Shown: positions 9,471 through 21,114 of the stretch, piece by piece
Position numbering within the stretch: position 1 is the stretch's first letter
How the letters are laid out: each line of letters starts with the position of its first letter
NCBI RefSeq assembly: GCF_020536995.1
Contig: NC_068362.1
Coordinates: forward strand, 96,345,085-96,409,084
Direction of reading: 5' to 3'
From: Dreissena polymorpha
Lineage: Eukaryota > Mollusca > Bivalvia > Myida > Dreissenidae
Length of the DNA: 64,000 bases
Program-made: the position numbers and the translations under genes
Notes under the pieces: generated by a model
Databases searched by the model: none
Told to the model about the DNA's origin: nothing
What the model saw: only the letters and a program-made list of their open reading frames with translations

Positions 9471-11380
9471 GCAATATTATGCCATGGCTTTTTTTCTTGA
9501 TTTGGGAAAAGGGCCTGGCCTTTAAATTTTGGGGGCAAAAAAATCGACAAAACTGAAAAAGGGGAAGAAATTTCGCAAAGTAACGGTAAGCTTTACATTT
9601 GGGAAAAATTGCCTAATTTTAAAGAAATTTTCTTATGGGAAGGGGCCTTTCTCTTGGGGAAGGGCCTATATAAGGCCCTTGATAATAATGAGGAACAAAG
9701 CCCTGTATACCCATATGGGTTTCTTAAGTATATCTAAATAAACAGACCATGTATTATTACATTACAATTTAATAAGCATACAAATCTAACATGTTAAACA
9801 CAGTAGTAATTCAGTCACAACTTCATAAAGAAGTACAGCAGTATTCACAAAGTTAAATCTGTCAATTGATGAATAGGCAAATCTTGCTATACCAACATAT
9901 TAAAGCACCAATTGACTCTTAAAAAACTATCATCATCAAAATGTTATGACTTTGGGGTTCATTTTACCAACAAACATATTAAATTGTACTATAAATGAAC
10001 ACAATTTCATGTATATCTGAATATCTGAAAATACTTAATGAAGGTCATGAAAAGGGGCTGCAATTTATTTAATGTTTACTTAAAATTTCTTCTTTCACTG
10101 CAATACTTGCATCAGCAGGTTATTAAACAGAACAGTTTAATGGTTTGTCAAGACTGGTCAATGATAAAGAACATTACTCCGACCATGACACTTTTGAACC
10201 TGTACTTTTTTATGTTTACTTATCAATATATCACTTCAAGTCTCTATAAGATACTTTCATCTCCTCCCTTAAAATAACAAAATACAGAATTTAATTCATA
10301 TGGAAGCAAACCCACTGTAAACCATTAAACATAATTAAGTAAATACACATTAAACACATTTATACTGACAACCAATCAAATAAATGTTTACATTAAGATT
10401 TCATGTATATTGTTACAACTATACAATTATTTGATAGTAAAATAAAATAAACTAATTTTGGATGACCTAAATTATATTCTGGTTTTAAATGGTTTGCATG
10501 TGGCACAGATAATTTGCATAATCATATATATTAAACTGTTATCCGACTCTTTTAGTCATTCGCTGATCTAGGTTGTGGTGCGCAAGAGAAGGCCGGTCGG
10601 ATATGTTGAATCTTCTATATTTTAGGTGTCGTAGTAGTTTGCACTCCATCCATGGTCGATATGGCTTCCAATATCTTAAAATAGACAACTATTTTATATT
10701 AATAAAACCTACTTATTACAGTGTAGTCATATGAATTTTAATCTTTGGTATAAATTATCTTACTGCACAAGCGTCGTTAAGTAAATACAAGTTCAGTTGC
10801 ACAGTGACAATGATTATATTTTATATCCAGTATATGTCCAGGGTTGTTTACCATACAATATAACCTAGCATTTAATATATAAAATAAATTCCTCAAAAAA
10901 TCATCAAATACTTAATAATGCTATGTGGTGTTGTATTGCTATAGTAGATAAATTCTCCACACAGTTCTATTTTTCAATAAATCAACATCAATAAACTTTA
11001 CCCCACTCACCATAAACATTATTTTTTGTGTATTGAAAAAACTTGTTTATACGGCTGACAAGACATCAAAGCCAATATATTATTCATATTAAAAAAAGGT
11101 TATCAAACACATACAGCAATTATTTTCAATTATATGATAACTGATATTATTAACTAAAACGATGGATTGATATGTGCACGATTCCAGCAAACCAATCAGC
11201 TTTAGGCCTATCAGTCGATTATTGAAAATGTCTACGCATCCAGGATCCATTCTGGAGCATTCTGATCTATTGGGAATAGCGTCGACCTGTAAAAATATAT
11301 AGGAATTTTTTAGGTAATATACATGTCTATTATCTATAATAGTGTTAACAAACCAAGCTTATAACAAAGAAACCACAGTT
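9471..11380. other. Intergenic; weak decayed repeat at 9520-9680
   Basis: 9520-9680 has GGGAAAATTGCC-like and GGGAAGGGCC-like words that loosely resemble 55500-55600 and may be an old shared repeat. The rest is AT-rich. Short exon-like stretches on the minus strand (10627-10676 and 11170-11292) have acceptor-like borders but no recognisable protein. Confidence 0.35.
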
Positions 11381-11382
11381 TA

Positions 11383-11570
11383 CAACTGCCTCGACAGCTC
11401 AGTGGTAGAGCGTTTGCCTCGAGTGCATGAGGTTGTGGGTTCAATCCTTATATGCATCATACCAAAGACGTACAGAAACGGTATTAGTTGCTACCTCGTG
11501 GTGATGGATTCCATCAGGAATAAGGTGTCGAGTGTGATAAATATAAGTTGCCAAAACTTGTTTTAGAATC
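11383..11570 (+). mobile_element. tRNA-derived SINE
   Basis: A tRNA-like head with A box CAGCTCAGTGG (11395-11405) and B box GGTTCAATCC (11438-11447), followed by a non-tRNA body of about 120 bp. The acceptor stem does not pair and the anticodon loop is eight bases, so it is a SINE rather than a working tRNA gene. Confidence 0.7.
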
Positions 11571-12476
11571 GGCCTCAAATAAATTACTATAATCTAACCA
11601 TCAAATATAATTAAAACAATATATCACACAGATGCCAAACAGTATATTTTATAAAATAAACTTTGAAAAGGAGACCAATACATGATTCCTCTTTGAACCA
11701 ATGTATCACAAAAAATCTCCGTCCTGTGGTCCCATGTACTCTCATACAAGATGAAAGCCCTGTCTCTATTTTACGTCTTTGGTAAGAGAGAACACAATTG
11801 AACTAGATTAGATTGTGAAAATACAAAGGATATGACATTCTCATTAAATGGAAATGTCACTCCACTACAACGAACGTAACCAAGCTGAGTCTGGTCTGTG
11901 TTCAATAGATAATGGGGGCAGACATCCATCTCAAATCAGAATTAATGTTGAAACCTAAAACGCTAGAAAAAAAATCTAAATTAATAAATGTTATGTGAAT
12001 TGTTCAATTACATTTTGTTACTAGATAAATTGATAACGGCGAGCAGGTGGCCGAGCACCACTCATTGTGTGATACAATGTGCCTAACACCTATCTGCATC
12101 CATGAATTTAACAATGATAATGATGATATATTGAAATCTTAATAAATCCTTACCTGGGACATATCAAGACTACTGAAGTATGTAGTTAAGCTGGACAGTA
12201 AGTTATTCCATGATAACTGAAGGCATGCTTCTACTAATGACAATGTGTACCCTAACACCGGTTAACTTGGCGGTTGTCTGTTTAATATGAAAATGTGTTG
12301 TAAATTGTTGAATTGTGATTCGTCAACTTGTATTCTGTACAATTGTATAGTGTACACTTGTTGATGCTGACTTGTAGCAGATTACTAAAAGCGATCGTAC
12401 AACTTAGAAAATAATCAATATGCTAATGTAGTTTTTCATCAACTTACTTTCAGATATATCTATTTTCTTTTATTTA
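11571..12476. other. Intergenic left flank of the LTR element
   Basis: AT-rich, no gene recognised. The last bases before the LTR, TTTA (12473-12476), match the four bases after the right LTR. Confidence 0.4.
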
Positions 12477-13416
12477 TGTAGCGCGAGCCGCCGACTTCCT
12501 GAGGCCGCCACCGAGCGCTGTGTGCGCGACCTCAAACTCACGATGCACCTTCCGAAGTCCTCGGAAGGCTAACTATTTCATTCAGTACAATTAACAGTGT
12601 AATTAATAATTTTGCTTAGGCTACCTGCCTTCTGATTATGAACTAAAAATAATCGAGTCGCTTCAGATATATACAATGCGACCGAAGAGGGGACCAATGC
12701 CTTCAACTAACTCTCCGGCTTCCGTGAGGCTACTGGCTACCGCCTCCGTGAGGCAACTGACTTCCGCGAAGCCACTGGCTCTTCGTCACCCCAAGGCCTT
12801 AGGTGAAGCTTCCGTCACTGCCTTGTACGACGTCCGTAGTCTCCAACACTATGAAAACCCTCCACAAGTAACAGGAACTCTGCAGACCGGGCAGCACCGT
12901 TTAATGCTTGCAGCCAACGTAAATACCCAACTGCTCCAGATAATGTTTATGCGAGTACTGTACCTTTCTCTTTAGATGTGATCCCGTTAGCATCCGCAAG
13001 AGAACTTACTACTCACCAAGAGACAAGCCTTTATATAGTGGCGAACGGAGCGCCACCTAGCCAACGGAAAGGCACGAGCAGGAGACTACTGCGCTTCCGA
13101 ATGCCCTTCGTGTTTGCCGAAGTTTACCAAGCATTTATTTCTTGTGTTATAACGTTTTAACTATATGACTTTGCATCATAGATGTTTAATAATACAGTGA
13201 TTAACTACTATATTGTATTAATGATATTTATTAGAGACCTTTTACGATAATTAAGTGAAAATGAAGCTTACTTTGTTAGCAGAATCCCGTTTGCGAACTT
13301 TAGTAAGTGGACACATTTACGACTAAGGGAAGTAACCAATGAAGCCTAGTACAAATAAGGGGAAGTTACTTAACCGTTTCTATTAAGACCATATCGCCCC
13401 GAAGCCGTTCGCTACA
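12477..13416 (-). repeat. Left (3') LTR of the gypsy element
   Basis: Starts TGTAGCG and ends CGCTACA, the standard TG...CA inverted ends. It is about 940 bp and shares most of its length with the right LTR. The plus-strand open frame inside it (12676-12975) is antisense to the element. Confidence 0.85.
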
Positions 13417-14334
13417 CTACCCACGCCTTCGACTAGACATGATTCCATTAAATCTGAACAAACTTGCTTCAACAATTTAAGTCATTTTTATTTATTCAAC
13501 ATGAAGGATATTCCTTATCCTTGTATTTAAACAATAACAAGCAAGTAAAACAAACAAAACAACATTTTCAAGCATAAAACAGTCAAAGTCTTTCTATGAT
13601 CCTTTCCCAGATCTATAGTCCAGGTTATTATACCCGTAACAAATATCAACATACACAAATGTTATTCATGGCATGGAAAATATAATCACAATAATACTAT
13701 TTTATCCCTCCCTGAAACATTTTACTTGTATGAACAGATCTCTGCCTTAGATACACAAATGTACACAAAAGCTATCTCTTCTTGAGATTCATAAAAAAAA
13801 TGCACTTATTCCGGTTTGTATAGAGCCGATATTAACATTCCGTCTTGGTTGAAGTCTAGTTTGAGATCTTCAAGCTTCAAAGATACTCGGCAGATGTCGT
13901 CTATTGTGGAAGATGCTTCGCCAAACTCTTTTCTACTGACGGTTTCGTTTGTGTATGCCATAATTCCATCTTCCGTCACCAGAATGCGGTTTTTTATGAA
14001 ACCGCCATCGGCTGATGTCTGGATGTTAATCCTCAATTCCCTTTTACGCTCTGTTGTAGCGATTGGTTTACGTGGGGGCCAGGCAACACCGGTTTTGTGT
14101 GCTTTCTGATGACGGCAAGAGTCTCAAGGATGTTCGCCGGCTTCGCTGAATCTCGTACGGCTGATGCTTCTTTTGACTCCTGTGGCTTTATCTGCACCTT
14201 TATGACAGCCGTTTCCTCGGTCACTACTGGCTTCACAGACTCAGTTACAAAGTCTGGGTCTTCGATTAGATCTCCCGGATCTTCTTGAAGCCAATCTTCA
14301 TACAGTGACTGATGGACTCGCCGTACATGTTGTT

Positions 14335-14510
14335 GATATTTCTTCCTCGTTTTTAACGATATACGACACTTGTCGCAGCCCACTTGTTCTTCCATGCATA
14401 CCCGGATATGATAGGAGCACGCGCTGGAGTCCTCACACGACTCTTTGCATTTTGGGCAGACCAGCGCCTCTGTTTGGGTTCTTGGTGTTGTTTTCGTGTT
14501 AGGCATCTCT
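14335..14510 (-). mobile_element. Extra zinc-finger pair after the gypsy integrase
   Basis: Two tandem fingers on the minus strand: a C-x2-C-x12-H-x3-C finger beginning CPKCKESC, then a classical C-x2-C-x12-H-x4-H finger beginning CDKC and ending HVRRVH. Most gypsy integrases end before this. A further small frame of unknown role (about 13806-14036) lies downstream. Confidence 0.65.
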
Positions 14511-14559
14511 CTGAAAGCATACAACACATAGTCGTCAGCCCAAATAGGTCTCCGCCGAC

Positions 14560-15900
14560 TACGTTTGTTATTGGGAACATCCAAGTCCTCCTCGCGTACG
14601 ACCGGAAGATCTCGGGGGCCCCCAGCATTATCCTCTATTTCACCATCAAGGATTTGGGGCCTTACCTTATGAAGTCGGTCGCAATGTATTACTTGCTCAC
14701 CTTTATTTTGGCCACAATTCACCCGGTACAGCAAAGGTGACAACTTGGCCCTTACCTCAAACGGTCCGCGCAAAAACGAAGTAAGTTTTGAACTACAACC
14801 CGACTTCTCTACCGGAAATAAAACATATACCTTTTCCCCAAGCTCGAAAGACTCGTATGAGACCCTTGCGTAATAACATACCTTTTGTCGCTTCATGGAC
14901 AGTCCTGTGTTTTTTCGAACCTGACTATGAGCTTTTTCCATCCTCTCCTGAACTCCCATACCCACTGGTTCACATGTGTCTTCTTGAAGCTAACAGGCAT
15001 CTCATACATCAGGTCTAATGGGGTGGATATTTCACGACCCAACATGAGGCTATTCGGTAAACAACCCGTGGCTTCGTTCTCGGTACATCGATATGCCATA
15101 AGAACATATTGTAGATGTTCGTCCCAGTCACGATGATTGTCCTATACGAATGTACTTAACATGGACAAAAGTGTCCGATTGAAGCGTTCGACCATACTAT
15201 CGGACTGGGAATGGTGAGGTGTTGTTCTAGCCTTTTCAATCTGCAGTAACTTGCACATTTCCGTGAACAATAAGCTCTCAAACTGTCGACCTTGGTCCGA
15301 ATGAACAACCCGTGGTACTCCAAACCGAGTTACAACCTGTTCAAGCAGTATAGTTGCAACAGTTTTTGCCTCCATATTCGGTATTGCATGGCATTCCATC
15401 CACTTGGTGAAATAATCGCCAATTACCAGAATATATTTGTTTCCTCTTTCTGTGGTCGGTAACTCGCCTAGGATGTCGATCGCGATTCGCTCAATTGGAA
15501 ACCCACTTCTTGTGATCTCCATAGGTGCCTTCTTGGTTTTGCATGGTTCTTTTCTCCGTGCACAAGCCTCACAGCCATTGACGTATGTCGCCACATCCCT
15601 GGATACGCCGGGCCAATAATAGGCCTGCTGAACCCTTGCGAGGGTCTTTTTAATTTCCAAGTGACCCGATACTCAAATGTCATGGGCGAACTTTAACACT
15701 TCCCTTCGCATTTTAAGAGGTAAAACACCTTGAAAGGTCACTCTGCCACGACCGCTTAATTCATACTTCCGAAACAAGACGCCATCATGAACTTCAAGCT
15801 GGTCCCACTGGGCTATAAGTGCCTTCATATACAGGCTCTCTTCTTCCAATGCCTTTGGATCTGTTTTTTCGGCGGCATCAACCCAATGCTTCAAGCGGGA
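14560..15900 (-). mobile_element. Integrase region of the gypsy element
   Basis: A zinc-binding N-terminal part ending CEACARRKEPC (about 15540-15575) leads to a DDE core (IAIDILGELP, VHSDQGRQFES, HSQSDSMVERFNRT) and a C-terminal domain with GPFEVRAKLSPLLYRV. It would insert cDNA copies of the element. Confidence 0.85.
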
Positions 15901-15919
15901 AAGAGTATCATCCGCATCT

Positions 15920-17584
15920 TATGCTTCACTGAGGTTTAATCCATCTGAGCATTCCTCGTTGATGCTTTTGACTGAAATTCCATCTTCTACTCGACCGCAC
16001 TGCTTACATGGTTTTCTGCTTAGCCCATCCGCATTACCGTGAATACGTCCAGGGCGATGTTCTATCTTCATATCGTATTCTGCCAATACTTCAAGCCAAC
16101 GCGCTAGCTGTCCTTCTGGGTTCTTGAAATTGGTCAGCCACCGCAGCGAACCGTGGTCTGTCAAAATTTTGAAATTTCTTCCATAAAGGAAATGCCGGAA
16201 ATATTTCACAAAATAGACAACAGTTCTTTCCGAGTCACGCAGTAACGGCGTTCCGATTTGACAAAGTTTTACTAGCAAACGCCACAGGTCGCTCAATACC
16301 ATCCACCTTTTTGGACAGCACAGCACCAATTCCTACGTCACTGGCATCTGTATCCAAAATGAACTGTTCTTTAAAGTCTGGGTGTGCCAAGATGGGAGCA
16401 TCACATAAGCATTCTTTCAAATGCGAGAAAGCCTTCTTTCAATCTTCATTGAAAGTGTACTTCTGGCCCTTCTCAGTGAGCTTATGCAGAGGTTTAGCTT
16501 TACTCGCGAAAATCACTTATGAATCTACGGTAATAGCTGCAAAGCCCTACGAAAGCCCTTACCTCTGTAACTCATGTAGGCTCCGGCCATCCTCGTATGG
16601 CCTCCGTCTTTTTGGGGTCTGTCTTCACACCATCCTTTGAAACGACATGACCTAGATACGTTACCTCATGACGAAACAGCTGACATTTCCGTGCCTTCAG
16701 CTTGAGGCCAGCCTCCACCAGTTTGCCGAGAACCTGGTCCAGATTTCGGATCATGTCTTCAAATGTCTTTCCATGAACAATCACATCATCTAGATTAAAC
16801 ACACCTTTCAATTCAAACCAGCTAACTATGCTTCCATCAATCGTTCAAATGTTGCCCGGGCATTGCAGAGGCCGAACGACATCACTCGGAATTCAAATAG
16901 CCCCATTCTTGAAGGAAATGCCGTTTTCGGTCTATCATGTTCTTCTACTTCGACTTGCCAGTAGCCGGAATTTAAATCCAGACAATTGAACCATACAGCG
17001 CCTGCCAGTTGCTGTAAGGAATCATCAATCCGAGGCAAAGGGTATGACTCTTTTATGGTTACATCGTTAAGCTTCCGATAATCTACACAGAAATATTTTG
17101 TAACATTTTTTTTTGAAACCATTACCATTCCACTGGCCCAAGGACTGGTTGCTTTTTGAATAACCTCTTTTTGAATCATGTCCTTAATTTGCAAATCAAT
17201 CTCTTCGTTCATGTGGAACGGTGGTCTTCTTAATGGCTGCTTAATGTGTTGAGCATCACCGGTGTTTATCTTATGCCTCCCTATGCCTGTCCTCCCTATG
17301 TCATAATCTGTCTCTGAAAGGGTTGATGCGTGCTTCACCAACAGCTTGACTACCTGTCGGCATTGATTCCCATCCATACCTTGGACGGTTTCCAGGTAGA
17401 GGTCGTTCAAATGTTCAGGTACAGGTCCTTCGGAAGACACAGTCTGTATATACCTGTGTTGCAGTCTCACTGAAGTCATTTGAGCGATGCTTGTACCCTT
17501 GTGTAGCACATGGTCTTGCTGAGTTATACTCATAATTTGCACCGGCACTCTTGAAGCTCCCTCTACCAGGGACCTTGCTACCAA
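15920..17584 (-). mobile_element. Reverse transcriptase and RNase H region of the gypsy element
   Basis: RT landmarks are FCVDYRKLNDVT, NCLDLNSGYWQVEV, FRVMSFGLCNA and a catalytic-box region ending DDVIVHG. RNase H follows with FILDTDASDVGIGAVLSK and a later ILTDHGSLRWL, then RPGRIHGNADGLSR. The region belongs to the broken element. Confidence 0.85.
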
Positions 17585-17599
17585 GCTCTCTCCTCTTCA

Positions 17600-18330
17600 C
17601 GCTAACTTCTGTGAGGGTTCTACAAGAAAAGGACCAGTATGCATCTTCTTAAAGTCTTGAACGCTTGCCATAACAATCATTTCGGATCTTGCGGGAATTG
17701 AATTGTCTTCGCTGACACTTATTCTGAAACATCCCCGCGCAGGAACGTGCTCAAGTGAGTAACGTCTATTTCGGATATTGATGCTTCGGTCAAGAATATT
17801 TATTCTACACCCGTATGCTTCTAAAAAGTCAAGACCTAAAATAAGATCATTTTCTATCTCCGCCACTAAAGTATCCATTAGAAAGCTTTCTTTATCGATC
17901 TCAATGTCAAGCTTAGTTTTCCCCTTCACGCATAAGGCTTCACCGGATGCCACAACCATAATGTTTCAATACTTTTCTAGTGGCATCTGTTTGGTTTGTT
18001 CAAGCCATTTCCACACGCGAGAGGACAACACTGTTAATGTGGCCCCAGTATCAACTAATGCCGACAAAGTCCATTTGCCGCATTGGACTGTGAGGAACAA
18101 ACCTGCGCCGATTGCATTAGCTTGGGTCATGAACTCTTCTGGCTTCCCTGAAGTCGTCTTTCCTGTATCACAGGGCCGAGCTGGCTTTCTTGAAGCCGAT
18201 TTATCTCCATTTTGATACCCACGTCTATTCTCAGGACACTGTCTCCTCAAGTGATACTTTGAACCGCAGGTAAAACACCTTCGCTCCATGTCGCTTGGAC
18301 TTGAACCATATCGGGATTTTGAAGTATTTG
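17600..18330 (-). mobile_element. Zinc knuckle and aspartic protease region of the gypsy element
   Basis: A CCHC knuckle, CFTCGSKYHLRRQC, near 18235-18275 is followed by an aspartic protease with the LVDTGATLTVLS active-site motif near 18040-18075 and a downstream LILGLDFLEAYG stretch that corresponds to the protease C-terminal motif. Confidence 0.8.
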
Positions 18331-18349
18331 AGGCGCCCATGAACTGACT

Positions 18350-19200
18350 CAGCCGTTGATTGAGCATGTCAACCATCTTTTGGAGATCATCAATTTCCTT
18401 CGTTGGTTATCACCATCTGTAGCCACCGCAGACACATGACCGTCGGACTTCGCTCTTTCTGCCCGATTAAAGGCTTCGAGCTCCACTGCATCATTTAGGC
18501 TTACTGGTCGGGCCTGTTTGATGCGTAGTCTCATGCCCGCACTATGAAGAGCATCAAAAACTGCTCTTTAGCAAATGTTTCTTTAAGGTCTGCCGGTGCA
18601 GAGGGGTATACCATGTTTGTTAACCTGCGAATGTCTTGCCCCAACTCTCCCAACGTCTCCGATGCTTTCTGCCTGCGATCCCGTAACTGCACTCTGTACA
18701 GTTTTGTTTGGTTAGGAGGCGCAAAGCGTTCTCCCAAGGCTTGTAACAAGGCGTCATAATCTCTGGCATTTTGTGCAAGGTTTCCCAATACCTCTTGCAC
18801 TTGACCACGCAACGGCACTGTCAAATACAATCCTCTGTCGTTGTAGCCCCATTGGTTAATCTCAGCGCACGTCTCAAAGTGCGCTCTATAATATCGCCAC
18901 GATTATTGACCATCATTCGTAGCTGCCTTCACGGAAGGTGAAGGCCTCAATGAAGTCTTCGCTCTTGTTGTGACGTTTTTTCCGGGAAAAAGTAACTTTG
19001 ATAGAGGCTTAGGCGTCTCTGTTTCTATACCAGGAGTTGAGAAGCGAGACCGAATTTTGTCACGCTCTAGTGTATCAAGTTCCTTCTCTAAAGTCAAAGT
19101 TTCACACTTTGCGATGAAGGCTTCATTTTCCCGCTTTAACCGCTCCATTGCTTCAAGAAGACTTGCGTCACCACCTTGAGCCATTTTAAGGCATGGGCTT
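18350..19200 (-). mobile_element. gag region of the gypsy element
   Basis: The minus strand encodes a coiled, Glu/Lys-rich N-terminal part and a capsid-like helical stretch with a retrotransposon-gag look (DYDALLQALGERFAPPNQ, then LGELGQDIRRL). The CCHC knuckle follows just after, near 18230-18275. The region is part of a broken element and is not a host gene. Confidence 0.75.
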
Positions 19201-19257
19201 GACAGGTTAGAACTGTCGATAGGTGTCTGTATCAGATTCCACAACTGAAACCAAATA

Positions 19258-20013
19258 TGTAGCGCGAGCCGCCGACTTCCTGAGGTCGCCACCGAGCGCT
19301 GTGTGCGCGACCTCAAACTCACGATGCACCTTCCGAAGTCCTCGGAAGGCTAACTATTTCATTCAGTACAATTAACAGTGTAATTAATAATTTTGCTTAG
19401 GCTACCTGCCTTCTGATTATGAACTAAAAATAATCGAGTCGCTTCAGATATATACAATGCGAGCGAAGAGGGGACCAATGCCTTCAACTAACTCTCCGGC
19501 TTCCGTGAGGCTACTGGCTACCGCCTCCGTGAGGCAACTGACTTCCGCGAAGCCACTGGCTCTTCGTCACCCCAAGGCCTTAGGTGAAGCTTCCGTCACT
19601 GCCTTGTACGACGTCCGTAGTCTCCAACACTCTGAAAACCCTCTACAAGAAACAGGAACTCTGCAGCCCGGGCAGCATCGTTTTAAGCTTGCAGCCAACG
19701 TAAATACCCAACTGTTCCAGAATACTGTTCATGCGAGTACTGTACCTTTCTCTTTAGATGTGATCCCGTTAGCATCCGCAAGAGAACTGACTACTCACCA
19801 AGAGACAAGCCTTTATATAGTGGCGAACGGAGCGCCACCTAGCCAACGGAAAGGCTAGATCCGGAGACTACTGCGCTTTCGAATGCCCTTCGTGTTTTGC
19901 CGAAGTTTACCGAGCATTTATTTCTTGTGTTATAACGTTTTAACTATATGACTTTGCATCATAGATGTTTAATAATACAGTGAACTACATCACAACATTT
20001 ACCGTTCGCTACA
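19258..20013 (-). repeat. Right (5') LTR of the gypsy element
   Basis: Same TGTAGCG...CGCTACA ends, 756 bp, so the two LTRs differ in length. TTTA follows at 20014-20017. Just inside it, on the minus strand, TGGTTTCAGTTGTGG lies where the primer-binding site should be; the tRNA could not be assigned. Confidence 0.85.
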
Positions 20014-20017
20014 TTTA

Positions 20018-21114
20018 TTATTATGACTACAAATTATTAGGTATACTAAGATGTAGACCTTATATATCTTCATTTTCAGATCTGTAGTTCAAGAAGTTAC
20101 ACATTTGTATTCACACCTGTTGAAGAAAGTCTACACACGTGTACTGTGGACATCGATCGAATTAAAATGAAAATATCTCTATATTCATAATTGATTTATT
20201 TGCATATCGATTTGTAGAATCGGAACATACAACATTTCACACTTTACACTTGTACAAAAAAGATATTAAAATGTTGTATTTAAAATTCTCTGTTAAACAA
20301 ATGAGCTGAATATTCAACACGTGCAACATTTCTGGTGATGAATATTATTGGCGGGCTTTCCCTTCCATAGATGCGGTGGTTATCATTCTTAGCGTAGTAA
20401 AGAGCAGACTGACTTGCACAACTTGCTCTTAACATTAGTTGTCCGCAAGCGAACAATTAAAAATGGCATCATATACTGCGAATCAGACGACCGAAAACTG
20501 GTCTTCAGATTCAGTTAAAGGAACTAAAACTAAAATAGTTACGTATTTCATAAACACGAAGTCATAAATGCATGTATATATGTATTTGCGATTGTATGCA
20601 GAAACAACGAACACGTTTAGGTGCACACAACGCATCGGCCCAGATTAACCTGTGCAGTCCACAGGTAATCGCGCGATATGATATTAATCATGACAATAAT
20701 GTACAAACTCGAGTTATCCATTCATGATTCATATTCGGAGAAAGGTTGAGGAGCTTAAATTTTTGGATAAGGCTCCTTTGAGAAATCGCTAGCTGAGTGA
20801 ATGTAAAAATCGACAGTTTTTCCCTGGATCTTACTTATTCAGTTTTTGTACAGCCTAGTTGAGTTATCTCAGCTTCAAAGAGCATAAAAGTTACATTTTT
20901 TTTAAACATGTAAAGTTACAGTTGCGATATAGAGCGTCAGGAGGTTTTTCAACATTTAGCTTTGGTTTCGACATTACTTTTGATCTTGCAAAATGTAACG
21001 TCAAGCTTGACCTTTAGAGTCGATGCGACTTTTACAGTTGCTACCGTTGCTACAGATTAAAGATATAAGTTGTTGAATTCGTTTCATGCATTGCGATAAT
21101 TTACGTGTGTTGAA
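20018..21114. other. Intergenic
   Basis: AT-rich. A short CAGATTAACCTGTGCAGTCC-type piece near 20640-20670 matches the core of MITE-C (24980-25239). Nothing else recognised. Confidence 0.4.

Larger units (their letters stand above)
12477..20013 (-). mobile_element. Ty3/gypsy LTR retrotransposon, broken
   Basis: A fossil gypsy-type element read on the minus strand, about 7.5 kb, with both LTRs and a TTTA duplication outside them. Internal order from the 5' (right) end is gag with a CCHC knuckle, protease, reverse transcriptase, RNase H, integrase; this order defines Ty3/gypsy. The integrase is followed by a chromo-like/GPF-type tail and two extra zinc fingers. The coding region is broken, at roughly eight places. 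The shared LTR parts differ by about 3% by eye, which points to a fairly recent insertion. A copia or BEL origin is excluded by the domain order. Confidence 0.9.

Noticed and set aside
10627-11292. Two exon-like minus-strand stretches with acceptor-like borders
   Set aside because: Short, with no recognisable protein and no donor/acceptor pairing that makes a convincing gene.
11395-11447. Possible tRNA gene
   Set aside because: A and B boxes are present but the acceptor stem does not pair and the anticodon loop is too long; a SINE head fits better.
12676-13160. Plus-strand frames inside the left LTR, repeated at 19457-19858
   Set aside because: They recur only because the LTRs are copies of each other, and they run antisense to the element.
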